Assembly (NCBI GenBank): GCA_964468495.1
Contig: CAYXTI010000026.1
Location: 47,520-111,519, forward strand
Direction of reading: 5' to 3'
DNA length: 64,000 bases
Origin: CAYXTI01 sp964468495
Lineage (GTDB): Bacteria; Pseudomonadota; Alphaproteobacteria; Rickettsiales; Rickettsiaceae
Part shown: positions 62,991 through 64,000 of the stretch, piece by piece
Numbering within the stretch: position 1 is the first letter of the stretch
How the letters are laid out: each line of letters begins with the position of its first letter
The notes under the pieces: generated by a model
Databases searched by the model: none
The model's input: only the letters and a program-made list of their open reading frames with translations
Told to the model about the DNA's origin: nothing
Translations under genes and position numbers: made by a program

Positions 62991-64000
62991 ATGCACATAT
63001 ATAGAACTCATAATTGTAATGAACTAAGAGCAAAAAACATACAACAAACAGTAAAACTATCAGGTTGGGTAAATAAACGCCGTGATCATGGTAGTATACT
63101 ATTCATCGACCTCAGAGACCATTATGGTATAACACAAATAGTATTCACAGATCAAGACCTAAATTTAAAAAATAAAGCAAGTTACTTATCGTATGAGAGT
63201 GTTATCACTATAACAGGACAAGTAGTTGCACGTAGTCATGATACAATCAATCATAACATTCCTACAGGAGAAATAGAAATACAAGTAAGTCAATACAATA
63301 TTGAATCTACAGCAGAAACATTGCCATTAATAATAAATAATTATCAATGCACACCTGAGGATATAAGATTAAAATATCGATTTCTAGACCTAAGAAGCAA
63401 AAAACTACATAATAATATTATATTACGAGCTAATATAATATCAGATTTACGCAAACTCATGGAAAGTAAAGGATTTATAGAGTTTCAAACCCCAATCTTA
63501 ACAGCTAGCTCTCCTGAAGGAGCAAGAGATTTTTTAGTACCAAGTAGACTACACCCTGGGAAATGTTATGCATTACCTCAAGCACCACAACAATTCAAGC
63601 AAATGCTCATGATGTCTGGCTTTGATAAATATTTTCAAATTGCTCCTTGTTTTAGAGATGAAGATGCTAGAGCTGATAGATCTCCCGGAGAATTTTATCA
63701 ATTAGATTTAGAAATGTCTTTTGTAGAACAAGAAGATATTTTTAACACAATTGAACCAGTCTTGTATAATATATTTAGTAAATTTTCAAATAAGAAAGTA
63801 TCAAATCCCCCTTTTGCAAGAATAACTTATGCTGATGCAATGCTTAAATATGGTACTGATAAACCTAACTTAGGTAACCCAATTATCATTTCAGATGTAA
63901 CTAAAATATTTATTAATTCTAGTTTTAATATATTTAAAGAAAATATTAAAAAAGGAGCTATAATAAGAGCAATTCCTGCACCTAAAGCAAATAATAAAGG
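62991..64000 (+). CDS. aspS: Aspartyl-tRNA synthetase, N-terminal part (cut by window edge)
   Basis: About 336 codons seen; the rest lies beyond the window. Class II synthetase for tRNA-Asp, in this lineage perhaps non-discriminating (charging tRNA-Asn too, if GatCAB is present). The anticodon-binding OB fold reads HIYRTHNCNELRAKNI, VKLSGWVNKRRDHGSILFID (core SGWVNKRRDHG) and LRDHYGITQIVF. The catalytic domain begins with RYRFLDLRSKK-like KYRFLDLRSKKL. Motif 2 is visible as FRDEDARADRSPGEFYQLDL (core CFRDEDARADR). The start ATG is at 62991, close to the usual first residues. Confidence 0.95.
   Translation, partial: MHIYRTHNCNELRAKNIQQTVKLSGWVNKRRDHGSILFIDLRDHYGITQIVFTDQDLNLKNKASYLSYESVITITGQVVARSHDTINHNIPTGEIEIQVSQYNIESTAETLPLIINNYQCTPEDIRLKYRFLDLRSKKLHNNIILRANIISDLRKLMESKGFIEFQTPILTASSPEGARDFLVPSRLHPGKCYALPQAPQQFKQMLMMSGFDKYFQIAPCFRDEDARADRSPGEFYQLDLEMSFVEQEDIFNTIEPVLYNIFSKFSNKKVSNPPFARITYADAMLKYGTDKPNLGNPIIISDVTKIFINSSFNIFKENIKKGAIIRAIPAPKANNK

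Noticed and set aside
1..64000. CRISPR arrays, insertion sequences, prophage or long direct repeats
   Set aside because: No regularly spaced repeat, transposase or integrase frame, or phage structural gene was recognised anywhere in the window.

Overview
This window reads as a stretch of chromosome from an AT-rich alphaproteobacterium with a reduced genome, most likely a member of Rickettsiales (obligate intracellular). The grounds are the base composition (roughly a quarter G+C by eye, not counted), poly-A/poly-T rich coding sequence, many decaying intergenic stretches, and alphaproteobacterial gene groupings: rplY-pth-ychF, truB-rpsO-pnp, hemD / membrane protein / hemY, and rpmH-rnpA. DUF2608 proteins, a membrane-anchored S9 peptidase, a ProP-like MFS carrier and a short XRE regulator fit the same group. 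I cannot assign the family or genus. No insertion sequence, phage gene, CRISPR array, rRNA or origin was seen.

Layout. 0-7.3 kb: a small membrane protein, ychF, pth, rplY, two tandem exported DUF2608 proteins, tRNA-Arg(TCT), ubiE and mutM. 7.3-14.4 kb: an unexplained intergenic stretch rich in inverted repeats, the hemD / mitofilin-position / hemY group, zapE, a wrecked thymidylate kinase gene (tmk) and an S9 peptidase. 14.4-23 kb: rnpA, rpmH, trpS, a Trm112/UPF0434 protein, a small unknown, ffh, a FliX-like protein, a solute-binding/TRIC-like fusion, an MFS carrier and an SDR. 23-33 kb: tRNA-Ala(TGC), a type I secretion pair (HlyD and PrtD types), asd, a HIT protein, xseA and a strange ClpA. 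33-49 kb: membrane-anchored glutaredoxin, ssb, uvrA, yqgE, ftsZ, truB-rpsO-pnp, pal, recO, nadK, yaaA, yihY and the XRE regulator. 49-64 kb: bolA, murC-murB-ddl-ftsQ, acpS, a full-length spoT/rel, sodB, dut, tRNA-Asp(GTC), lysC, the remains of a histidine kinase, xthA, rnd, and aspS running off the right edge.

How the genes fit together. lysC and asd feed the diaminopimelate branch. With murB, murC, ddl, ftsQ, ftsZ and pal they argue for a cell that still makes peptidoglycan. DNA repair is well kept (mutM, xseA, recO, uvrA, ssb, xthA). The stringent-response enzyme is complete. A type I exporter is present without a visible substrate.

The most notable points are: a tmk gene broken by stops and frameshifts although thymidylate kinase is normally essential; a one-polypeptide fusion of a periplasmic solute-binding domain to a UPF0126/TRIC-type membrane domain; a ClpA whose second ATPase ring has lost several catalytic residues; a DUF2608 pair in which one copy has lost the HAD nucleophile motif; a FliX homologue; and a histidine-kinase fossil.
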